A stretch of 64,000 nt of DNA from positions 124,001 through 188,000 of the forward strand of contig NZ_SJJR01000009.1 in assembly GCF_004331455.1 (NCBI RefSeq), written 5' to 3'. The first letter of the stretch is position 1. Every line of letters begins with the position of its first letter. Positions 15,830 through 22,606 of this stretch are shown here, piece by piece. The notes beneath the pieces were generated by a model. The model was given only the letters and a program-made list of their open reading frames with translations. It did not search any database and was not told where the DNA came from. A program made the position numbers and the translations under genes. This stretch comes from Micromonospora zingiberis. GTDB lineage: Bacteria > Actinomycetota > Actinomycetes > Mycobacteriales > Micromonosporaceae.

Positions 15830-16873
15830 TCAGAACCCGAGCTTGAGGTAGTCGCTCGCGTTCTCCTTGGTGATCGTTTCGGAGGCGAGGATGATCTCCT
15901 TGGGCACCTGGAGCTCGACCAGGTCGGACATGCCCCGACCCTGGCCGATCAGGCGAGCCAGCGAGATCGCCGAGGAGGCCATCGACGGGCTGTAGGTCAC
16001 GGTGGCCTTGAGCACCGTGTTGTCCGCCTGGATGTCCTCCATCGCCTTCTTCGAGCCGGCGCCGCCGACCATGAAGAACTCGTTGCGGTTGGCCTGGCTG
16101 ATCGCGGCCAGCACGCCGATGCCCTGGTCGTCGTCGTGGTTCCAGATCGCGTCGATCTTCGGCAGCGCCTGCAGCAGCTGGCTCGTCTCCTGCTGTCCGG
16201 AGTCGACGGTGAACCGGGCCGCCCGCCGGTTGGCCACCCGGAAGCCGTGCTGGGCGAGGGTGTCGTTGAACCCCTTCGTCCGCTCCTGGGTCAGCTCCAG
16301 CTCGTCCATGCCGGCGATCTCGGCGATCACCGGGTTGCTCACGCCCTTGGCCTTGAGCTGCTCGACGATGAAGGTGGCGGCGGAGACGCCCATGCCGTAG
16401 TTGTCGCCCTTGATCTGCAACCGGTACGCCTTGGCGTCCGGGAAGGCGCGGTCCAGGTTGACCACCGGGATGCCGGCCTGCATCGCCTCCAGGCCGAACG
16501 AGTTGAGTTCCTTGCCGTCGTGCGGCAGCAGCACGATGACGTCGGGCTTCTGCGAGATCAGCGTGGACAGCGCCGCCCGCTGGGCCGCCGCGTCCGCACC
16601 CGCCTCGACCGTCTTGAACTCCACGTCGGAGTACGCGGCGGCCTGCGCCCGGGCGTTGTTCGTGATCGCGGCGATCCAGCCGTGGTCGGCGGCCGGCGCG
16701 GAGAAGCCGACGGTCACCTGCTTGCCCGGCTCGGCGTTGCCGCCACCGTCGGCCGCCTTGGTCTGTGCCTCGGTCGGTGTCTGCTGCTCGTTGCTGGTGC
16801 AGGCGGCGAGCAGTACGCCGGTGCCGATGGCCGCCCCGCCGAAGAGCAGCCGGCGGCGACTGTGCTGGGTCAT
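15830..16873 (-). CDS. sugar ABC transporter substrate-binding lipoprotein (RbsB type)
   Basis: A 347-residue extracytoplasmic receptor of the ribose/LacI-like class. The N-terminus has a twin-arginine motif (SRRRLLFGG) and a lipobox (LLAAC, Cys about 25), so it is a Tat-exported lipoprotein. The mature part shows the periplasmic-binding fold: VGFSAPAADHGWIAAITNNA, DVIVLLPHDGKELNSFGLEAMQAGIPVVNLDR, and WNHDDDQGIGVLAAI. AGGAGG precedes the ATG. It sits between the permease and oxidoreductase genes of the importer operon. The ligand is probably a monosaccharide or cyclitol. Confidence 0.92.
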   Translation of the reverse strand: MTQHSRRRLLFGGAAIGTGVLLAACTSNEQQTPTEAQTKAADGGGNAEPGKQVTVGFSAPAADHGWIAAITNNARAQAAAYSDVEFKTVEAGADAAAQRAALSTLISQKPDVIVLLPHDGKELNSFGLEAMQAGIPVVNLDRAFPDAKAYRLQIKGDNYGMGVSAATFIVEQLKAKGVSNPVIAEIAGMDELELTQERTKGFNDTLAQHGFRVANRRAARFTVDSGQQETSQLLQALPKIDAIWNHDDDQGIGVLAAISQANRNEFFMVGGAGSKKAMEDIQADNTVLKATVTYSPSMASSAISLARLIGQGRGMSDLVELQVPKEIILASETITKENASDYLKLGF

Positions 16874-16967
16874 GACGACCTCCTGGTTATCAGTGGTGGA
16901 GAGGGATTTTGGGTGTGCGAGCCCCGGCCACCGTCGAAACGCGCGGGTGGCCTGGTGGAAACGGTGT

Positions 16968-18077
16968 TCAGCTGGTGGTCAGCCGGTTGCGGCGGAAGAA
17001 CTGGGAGAGACTGCCGAACTGGACCTGCTGGATCAGGACGGCGGCGACGATGATGCCGCCCTTGACCATGTTCTGTGCCTCGGTGGAGAGGCCGTTGATG
17101 GCGAAGAGGTTGGTGATGGTGGCGAAGATGATCACACCGAGCAGGGAGCCGATGATGGTGCCCCGCCCGCCGCTGAGCAGCGTGCCACCGATGATCACGG
17201 CGGCGATCGCGTCCAGCTCGTAGAGGTTTGCCATCGCCGCCTGGGCCGAGGTGGCCTGGGCGGTGAGCATGATCGCGGCGATGCCGCAGCAGAGGCCGGA
17301 GAGCGCGTAGAGCATCAGGGTGTGCCGCTTGACGTTGATGCCGGCCAGCCGGGCGGCCTCCGGGTTACCGCCGACGGCGACCGTACGCCGGCCGAAGGTG
17401 GTGCGGTTGAGCAGCACCCAGCCGGCCAGTACCACCGCGGCCAGGATGTAGACCAGCAGCGGGATGCCGAACAGGTCGTTGCTGGCGATGCCGTTGATGG
17501 TGTTGTTCTGCGAGATCTGGGTCTGCTTCTGCGAGATCTCGGCGGCCAGTCCCCGGGCCGCCACCAACATCGCCAGCGTGGCGATGAAGGGCACCAGTCG
17601 TCCGTACGCGATGAGCGTGCCGTTGACCAGGCCCACCGCCACGCCGACGACGATCGCGGTGAAGATCATGCCGGCGGCACCGAAGCTCTGCGTGGCGACC
17701 GTGGTGCACCAGACCCCGGCCAGCGCGACGATCGCGCCCACCGAGAGGTCGATGCCACCGCCGATGATGACGAAGGTCATCCCGACGGTGACCACCCCGA
17801 CCACCGAAGCCAGCTTGAGGATGCTGAGCATGTTCGCCCAGACCCAGTCCGGGTTCGAGTAGAGGTCGGAGCGGGTCGCCGCACCGATCACGAAGAGGAT
17901 CAGCAGCACCCCGATCAGGGCGAGGTTGCGCCGGGCACCCTCACCGCCGTCACCGTGCCACCAGGAGAGCCGGCCCGCCGGGGCGGGCGCCGCCCGGTGC
18001 CCGGCCGCCTCGGTCTCGGCCGGGTCCACCGGCGGCGACTGCGCCGGCAGCTTCGTCGTGGACGGACTGTCGCTCAT
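16968..18077 (-). CDS. sugar ABC transporter permease (RbsC type)
   Basis: A 369-residue membrane protein with about ten hydrophobic segments after a proline-rich cytoplasmic N-terminus of 50 residues. The family core GGIDLSVGAIVALAGV and the loop GRRTVAVGGNPEAARLAGINV that contacts the ATPase are present. Its ATGA start is joined to the upstream ATPase gene by the bridge ORF at 18074-18157. It forms the pore of the sugar importer with the ATPase at 18154 and the lipoprotein at 15830. Confidence 0.92.
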   Translation of the reverse strand: MSDSPSTTKLPAQSPPVDPAETEAAGHRAAPAPAGRLSWWHGDGGEGARRNLALIGVLLILFVIGAATRSDLYSNPDWVWANMLSILKLASVVGVVTVGMTFVIIGGGIDLSVGAIVALAGVWCTTVATQSFGAAGMIFTAIVVGVAVGLVNGTLIAYGRLVPFIATLAMLVAARGLAAEISQKQTQISQNNTINGIASNDLFGIPLLVYILAAVVLAGWVLLNRTTFGRRTVAVGGNPEAARLAGINVKRHTLMLYALSGLCCGIAAIMLTAQATSAQAAMANLYELDAIAAVIIGGTLLSGGRGTIIGSLLGVIIFATITNLFAINGLSTEAQNMVKGGIIVAAVLIQQVQFGSLSQFFRRNRLTTS

Positions 18078-18157
18078 GCCGCTGCTCCGCTTCGCTGCGC
18101 ACCGCCATGAGGCACCTTCGCGCTGTATCCATGATTCGCTCGCTCACGCTCGCTCAT
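18074..18157 (-). CDS. 27-codon bridge ORF between the ATPase and permease genes
   Basis: ATG AGC GAG CGT GAG ... GCG GCA TGA starts on the ATGA of the ATPase stop (18154-18157) and ends on the ATGA of the permease start (18074-18077), giving a 27-residue peptide (begins MSERERANHGYSA) with no internal stop. The gap is filled to the base. The GAGCGAGCGAATC-type core also occurs at 56007. The peptide is polar with no recognised domain. I regard it as a repeat element that maintains coupling; whether the peptide is made is unknown. Confidence 0.5.
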   Translation of the reverse strand: MSERERANHGYSAKVPHGGAQRSGAAA

Positions 18158-19722
18158 GCCGCTGCGCCTTCCATCAGGGACCCCGCCATCACGAGGTCGA
18201 GGACGGTGGATTCGTCGAGTTCGTCGGCGGGGGCGGTACGCACGACCCGACCCTCCCGCATCACCAGCACCCGGTCCGCCAGGCCGAGCACCTCGGGCAC
18301 CTCGCTGGAGACCAGCAGCACCCCGACGCCCTGCGCGGCGAGTTCCCGGATCACCTGGTACAGCTCGGCCCGGGCGCCCACGTCCACGCCCCGGGTGGGT
18401 TCGTCCAGCAGCAGCAACCGGGTGCCGCCGAGCAGCCAACGCCCGACCACCACCTTCTGCTGGTTGCCGCCGGAGAGCGTGCGTACCGGCCGACTCACGT
18501 CGCGCGGGCGCATCTCCAGGCTCTCGGCGATCCGGTCCGCCTCAGCCCGTTCCTTGCCGACGTCGGTGAAGCCGAGTCGGGCGTAGCGGGCGAACGTGGC
18601 CAGCGTGACGTTGCGGTAGATCGGCTCACCGAGTAGCAGCGCCTGGCTCTTGCGCTCCTCCGGGGCCATGCCCATGCCGGCCCGCACCGCCGCACCGACA
18701 CTGCCGGGACGCAACGACCGACCGGCCATCCGGACGGTGCCGGCCTCGGCGCGGCGGGCGCCGTAGATGGTCTCCAGCACCTCGGAGCGACCGGAGCCGA
18801 CCAACCCGGCGATGCCCACGATCTCGCCGGCCGCGACGGTGAGCGAGACGTCGGCGAACTCGCCGGACCGGGTCAGCCCGTCGACGGCGAGCAGTTCCTC
18901 GCCGACGGTGGTCTCGGTGGGACGCTCCGGGAAGACGTACTCGATGGTGCGGCCGGTCATCCGGGAGACCAGGTCACGGGTCGGGGTCTCGCGGGCCGGC
19001 AGGTTCGCCGCCGTCGTGCGGCCGTCCTTGAGGACCGTCACCCGGTCGCCGATCTCGCGGATCTCCTCCAGCCGGTGCGAGATGTAGATGACCGCGATGC
19101 CCTGTGCGGTCAGCTCGCGGATGATCCGGAAGAGGTTCTCGACCTCGTCGTGGGCGAGCACCGCGCTCGGTTCGTCCATGATGATCAGTCGGGCCTCGTG
19201 GGAGAGCGCCCGGGCCATGCTGACCACCTGCTTGCCGGCCGCCGGCAGGGCCCGGACCATCCGCCCGGGCGGGATCTCGGCGTGCCCGAGCCGGCCGAGG
19301 ATCTGCCGGGTACGGCCGGCGATGTGCCCCCGGCGGATGAAGCCGAAGCTGCGCGGCTCGTGGCCGAGGAAGGCGTTCTCGGCCACCGAGAGGTCCTCGA
19401 CCAGGTCGAGTTCCTGGTAGATGGTGGCGATGCCGGCGCGCATGGCGGCCTGCGGGTTGGCGAAGGCGACCGGCTCGCCACGCCACTCGACCAGGCCCGA
19501 GTCGGGCCGGTGCACCCCGGCGAGCACCTTGATCAGGGTGGACTTGCCGGCACCGTTCTGCCCGAGCAGGCAGTGCACCTCGCCCGCGCGTACCTCCAGC
19601 TGCACGCCGTCCAGGGCGCGTACGCCGGGGAAGGTCTTCACCACGTCGGACAGCCGCAGCACCACTTCACCGGCGACGGCGTCGGAAGGTGCCTCGACCA
19701 GGGGACGTCCGGTTTCGCTCAT
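18154..19722 (-). CDS. sugar ABC transporter ATP-binding protein (RbsA type)
   Basis: A 522-residue double ATPase. The first domain has GQNGAGKSTL, YQELDLVEDLSVAEN, an atypical signature LPAAGKQVVSMARAL and IMDEPSAVLAHDEV. The second has LVGSGRSEVLETI in place of a canonical Walker A and the clear signature LSGGNQQKVVVGRWL with LLLDEPTRGVDVGA. Such asymmetry is usual for RbsA/MglA/XylG proteins. The start MSETGRP at 19722 is preferred to the longer frame because it abuts the preceding bridge ORF. The protein energises import through the permease at 16968. Confidence 0.92.
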   Translation of the reverse strand: MSETGRPLVEAPSDAVAGEVVLRLSDVVKTFPGVRALDGVQLEVRAGEVHCLLGQNGAGKSTLIKVLAGVHRPDSGLVEWRGEPVAFANPQAAMRAGIATIYQELDLVEDLSVAENAFLGHEPRSFGFIRRGHIAGRTRQILGRLGHAEIPPGRMVRALPAAGKQVVSMARALSHEARLIIMDEPSAVLAHDEVENLFRIIRELTAQGIAVIYISHRLEEIREIGDRVTVLKDGRTTAANLPARETPTRDLVSRMTGRTIEYVFPERPTETTVGEELLAVDGLTRSGEFADVSLTVAAGEIVGIAGLVGSGRSEVLETIYGARRAEAGTVRMAGRSLRPGSVGAAVRAGMGMAPEERKSQALLLGEPIYRNVTLATFARYARLGFTDVGKERAEADRIAESLEMRPRDVSRPVRTLSGGNQQKVVVGRWLLGGTRLLLLDEPTRGVDVGARAELYQVIRELAAQGVGVLLVSSEVPEVLGLADRVLVMREGRVVRTAPADELDESTVLDLVMAGSLMEGAAA

Positions 19723-19778
19723 GCCGGCCCTCCACTCCACTGCACGCGTTGACGATTCGTTGACTGACGCCCGCTCAC
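19719..19778 (-). CDS. 19-codon bridge ORF between the ROK and ATPase genes
   Basis: GTG AGC GGG CGT ... CCG GCA TGA begins on the GTGA of the ROK stop (19775-19778) and ends on the ATGA of the ATPase start (19719-19722). It encodes 19 residues starting VSGRQSTNRQ. Boundaries match the xTGAGC...GCATGA rule of the other bridges, though the inner sequence differs. No function is recognised. Confidence 0.45.
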   Translation of the reverse strand: MSGRQSTNRQRVQWSGGPA

Positions 19779-20953
19779 GTCGCCTCCCCGAACGCCAGGT
19801 CGCTGGCGAGCACGGCGGCACCGGCGACGCCGGCTCGCGGGCCCAGCTCGGAGAGCACGACCGGGAGGTTGCCGGTGGCCAGCGGCAGCGAGCGGCGGTA
19901 GACCACGCTGCGGATCTCGGCGAGCAGCACGTGCCCGAGCTGCGCGAGACCGCCGCCGATCACGATCATCGACGGGTTGGTGAAGCTGACCAGTCCGGCG
20001 AGGACGCTGCCCACCCGCCGGCCGCCCTCGCGGATCAGCTGGATACAGGTCACGTCGCCCTCCACCGCCCCGGCGGCGACGTCCAGGGCGGTGACCAGGC
20101 CGTTGGCGGTCAGCCGTTCGGCCAGCGCGGGCGAGGCGCCGGTACGCGCCGCGACGGTGGCGTCCTTGGCCAGTGCGGCGCCGCTGAACAACGCCTCCAG
20201 GCAGCCGGCGTTGCCGCACGAGCAGACCGGGCCGTGTGGGTCGACCTGGATGTGGCCGATGTCCCCGGCGCAACCGTCGGTGCCCCGGTAGACCTCGCCG
20301 CTGAGGTAGATGCCGCAGCCGATGCCGGTGCCGATCTTGACGAAGAGGAAGTCGTCGACCGAGTGGGCCACCCCGCCGTGCCGCTCGCCGATCGCCATGA
20401 TGTTGACGTCGTTGTCGACCACGGCCGGGCAGCCGTGCTCGCGGGTGAGCAGTTCGCGGACGGGGAAGCGGTCCCAGCCGGGCATGATCGGCGGGGACAC
20501 CGGCACGCCGTCGCGGAAGCTGACCGGGCCGGGTACCCCGATGCCGACCGCGTCGAGGCGGTCGTAGGCGCCGTCCACCTTGGCCTTGTGCAGCAGCTCG
20601 TTGACCCGTTGCAGGGTCGCCTTGGGCCCAGACCGGATGTCGGCCGGCTCGGCGTACGCGGCGACCGGTTCGAGGCGGCCGTTGACCACCTCGACGTCGA
20701 TGGAGCTGGCCCCCAGGTCCACGGCGGCGAACCGCAGGTGCGGGCTGAGTTCGACCAGGGTGGAGCGCCGACCGCCCCGGGAGGCGGCCTTGCCGGCCTC
20801 CGCGACGAAGCCGAGGGCGACCAGCCGTTCCAGCTCGGTGAGGAGCCGGGGACGGGGCATCTGCAGTCGGTCGGCGAGCTCGGCGCGCGACAGCGCTCCC
20901 TCGTCACGGAGCAACCGCAACAACCGGACGTGCAGGGGGTCGGCGGTGTGCAC
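19775..20953 (-). CDS. ROK family transcriptional regulator
   Basis: A 392-residue protein with an N-terminal MarR-like helix-turn-helix (about 8-60, LSRAELADRLQMPRPRLLTELERL) and a sugar-kinase-like ROK domain: VDLGASSIDVEVVNG, IGVPGPVSFRDG, KIGTGIGCGIYL, and the zinc motif GDIGHIQVDPHGPVCSCGNAGCLE. Family members repress sugar-uptake operons until an inducer binds. It is the first gene of the importer operon, so autoregulation is likely. The GTG at 20953 has GGAGAGG upstream. A palindrome at 21067-21088 and a motif shared with the sugar dehydrogenase region lie upstream. Confidence 0.92.
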   Translation of the reverse strand: MHTADPLHVRLLRLLRDEGALSRAELADRLQMPRPRLLTELERLVALGFVAEAGKAASRGGRRSTLVELSPHLRFAAVDLGASSIDVEVVNGRLEPVAAYAEPADIRSGPKATLQRVNELLHKAKVDGAYDRLDAVGIGVPGPVSFRDGVPVSPPIMPGWDRFPVRELLTREHGCPAVVDNDVNIMAIGERHGGVAHSVDDFLFVKIGTGIGCGIYLSGEVYRGTDGCAGDIGHIQVDPHGPVCSCGNAGCLEALFSGAALAKDATVAARTGASPALAERLTANGLVTALDVAAGAVEGDVTCIQLIREGGRRVGSVLAGLVSFTNPSMIVIGGGLAQLGHVLLAEIRSVVYRRSLPLATGNLPVVLSELGPRAGVAGAAVLASDLAFGEAT

Positions 20954-20976
20954 GGCTCACCTCTCCACCGGACTCG

Positions 20977-21014
20977 TTCACCTCGACGAAATATCGACGT
21001 GTGGTGCCCGACAC
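20977..21014 (-). promoter_or_regulatory. TTCACCTCGACGAAA-N18-GACAC motif upstream of the ROK operon
   Basis: The same bipartite motif, with the same 18-bp spacing, occurs at 5763-5800 upstream of the sugar dehydrogenase. On the transcribed strand it reads GTGTC-N18-TTTCGTCGAGGTGAA. In this copy CGTCGA is directly repeated 11 bp apart. It could be a promoter of one sigma class or a ROK binding site. Confidence 0.4.
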
Positions 21015-21066
21015 AGTAGGAGCCTTCGGTGCACGGTGTCCAGACCTTAGAGCGAATCGGTGCCAA

Positions 21067-21088
21067 CTTTTGCTGGATCTAGCAAAAG
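21067..21088. promoter_or_regulatory. candidate operator palindrome CTTTTGCT-N6-AGCAAAAG
   Basis: Perfect 8-bp arms with a 6-bp spacer, 114 bp upstream of the ROK start and 36 bp past the YihY stop. Its low GC content argues against a terminator and suggests an operator, possibly for the ROK protein itself. Confidence 0.4.
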
Positions 21089-21123
21089 CTACCGACGGTA
21101 TCGACTCATCGCGCTTGCGCAGG

Positions 21124-22170
21124 TCAGGATCGCTTCGGAGAGTCATCCTCCGTGCGCAGTTTGCGATCATCACGCAGCTCGACGTACGGCTCCTTGTCGG
21201 CCGGACGCAGCCCGGCGACGACCGCCCGGCTGCGCGCCAGTTCGGCGTCGTACTCCGCGCCGAGCAGGATCGCGACGTTGCTCAGCCAGAGCCAGACCAG
21301 GAAGATGATCACTCCGGCGAGCGCGCCGTAGGTCTTGTTGTACGAGCCGAAGTTCGCGACGTAGAGCGCGAACGCCCCGGAGACCAGCAGCCAGAGCAGC
21401 ACGGCCAGCACGCCGCCCGGACTCACCCAGCGGAAGCCGCCCTGCCGCGCGTTCGGCGACGCCCAGTACAGGATGGCGAACATCAGGCTGACCAGCACCA
21501 GCAGCACCGGCCACTTGGCGACGTCCCAGACCGTCACCACGGTCCGGCCGATGCCCAGCGCCGAACCGACGTGCTCGGCGAAGCGGCCGGTGAAGACCAC
21601 GATCACCGCACTGGCCAGCAGCAGCACACCGATCACCGCGGTCACCGCGACCCGGGTCGGCAGGGTCTTCCAGATCGGCCGCCCCTCCGGCACGTCGTAG
21701 ATCACGTTGGCGGCGCGCATGAAGGCCGCCACGTAGCCCGAGGCCGACCAGAAGGCCGCCAGCAGACCGACGATCGCGGCGAACCCGGCCAGCCCGCCGT
21801 TGTGCTGCGCCTGGTCGATGGCGGCATCGATGATCTGACGGATGTTCGGCTCCGGCACCACCTGGTCGACGGTGTCCCGGACCCCCTGGGTCGCCGCCGG
21901 GCCGAGCAGACCGAGCACCGAGACCAGCACCAGCAGGCCGGGGAAGATGGAGAGCACGGCGTAGTAGGTGAGTGCCGCCGCCCAGTCGGTCAGCCGGTCG
22001 GCGCCGAACTCCCGTACCGTCCGGCGCAGCGCCGCCAGCCATTCCCCCCTCGGCAGGTGCGTCGGCCGGTCCGGCTCGTCGCGGCCCGGCTGGACCTGCT
22101 CGTCGTACGCGGGACCGGCCGGCCGCCCCGGGCCACGCCCGTGCGGGCGGGAAGAATTCTCGGAGGCCAT
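21124..22170 (-). CDS. YihY/virulence factor BrkB family membrane protein
   Basis: A 348-residue integral membrane protein with about six transmembrane segments. It carries the family signatures DWAAALTYYAVLSIFPGLLVLVS, GYVAAFMRAANVIYDVPEGRPIWKTLPTR, RWVSPGGVLAVLLWLLVSGAFALYV and YGALAGVIIFLVWLWLSNVAILLGAEYDAEL. GAGGGG precedes the ATG at 22170, so the longer frame is not used. The function of the family is unclear (transport or ribonuclease-BN misannotation). It is divergent from the TRAP transporter gene and not obviously linked to either neighbour. Confidence 0.9.
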   Translation of the reverse strand: MASENSSRPHGRGPGRPAGPAYDEQVQPGRDEPDRPTHLPRGEWLAALRRTVREFGADRLTDWAAALTYYAVLSIFPGLLVLVSVLGLLGPAATQGVRDTVDQVVPEPNIRQIIDAAIDQAQHNGGLAGFAAIVGLLAAFWSASGYVAAFMRAANVIYDVPEGRPIWKTLPTRVAVTAVIGVLLLASAVIVVFTGRFAEHVGSALGIGRTVVTVWDVAKWPVLLVLVSLMFAILYWASPNARQGGFRWVSPGGVLAVLLWLLVSGAFALYVANFGSYNKTYGALAGVIIFLVWLWLSNVAILLGAEYDAELARSRAVVAGLRPADKEPYVELRDDRKLRTEDDSPKRS

Positions 22171-22606
22171 CGCCCCTCCCTCGACTCGTTTGTCGCCGCC
22201 CACGACATGCCCGGCCACCGGCGTCGAGTAACCCCCGCGTCGGCCCGGCGTCGGTGAGCGGTCGACGGGGAAGGGCGCGGGACGCGGGGAGGCACACCCC
22301 GGGCCGCCGCGATGGGAAATGAGCCTTCGGCGTTTCCCATCGACGGCTGTCCGCGCAATTCCGTGCCCGGCCAGCCCACCACTCCCCGCGACCAGATATA
22401 CGGAGAGTGATCGATTGAACAACTTTTAACGCCGGTGGATCTGGCGGCAATGAACCCGCAAATGCCAGAAAACGGACAGCGATCCGCCGACCGACGCGGC
22501 ACGCCCGTCGACACCACGCAGCACAGACAGACCGATTGCGAAACGGATTCCGGAATAGCAGCCCGGTCAGGTGATTAATACAAATCGAAAGTCACCCAGG
22601 GAAACG
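22171..22606. other. 436-bp divergent intergenic region with hairpin and AT-rich tract
   Basis: A hairpin with arms CGATGGGAAA (22310-22319) and TTTCCCATCG (22333-22342) lies in the middle. From about 22380 to 22620 the sequence is markedly AT-richer than the surroundings (for example GATTGAACAACTTTTAACG and GATTAATACAAATCG). I see no gene. It should carry the promoters for YihY and for the TRAP-kinase unit. Confidence 0.5.
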
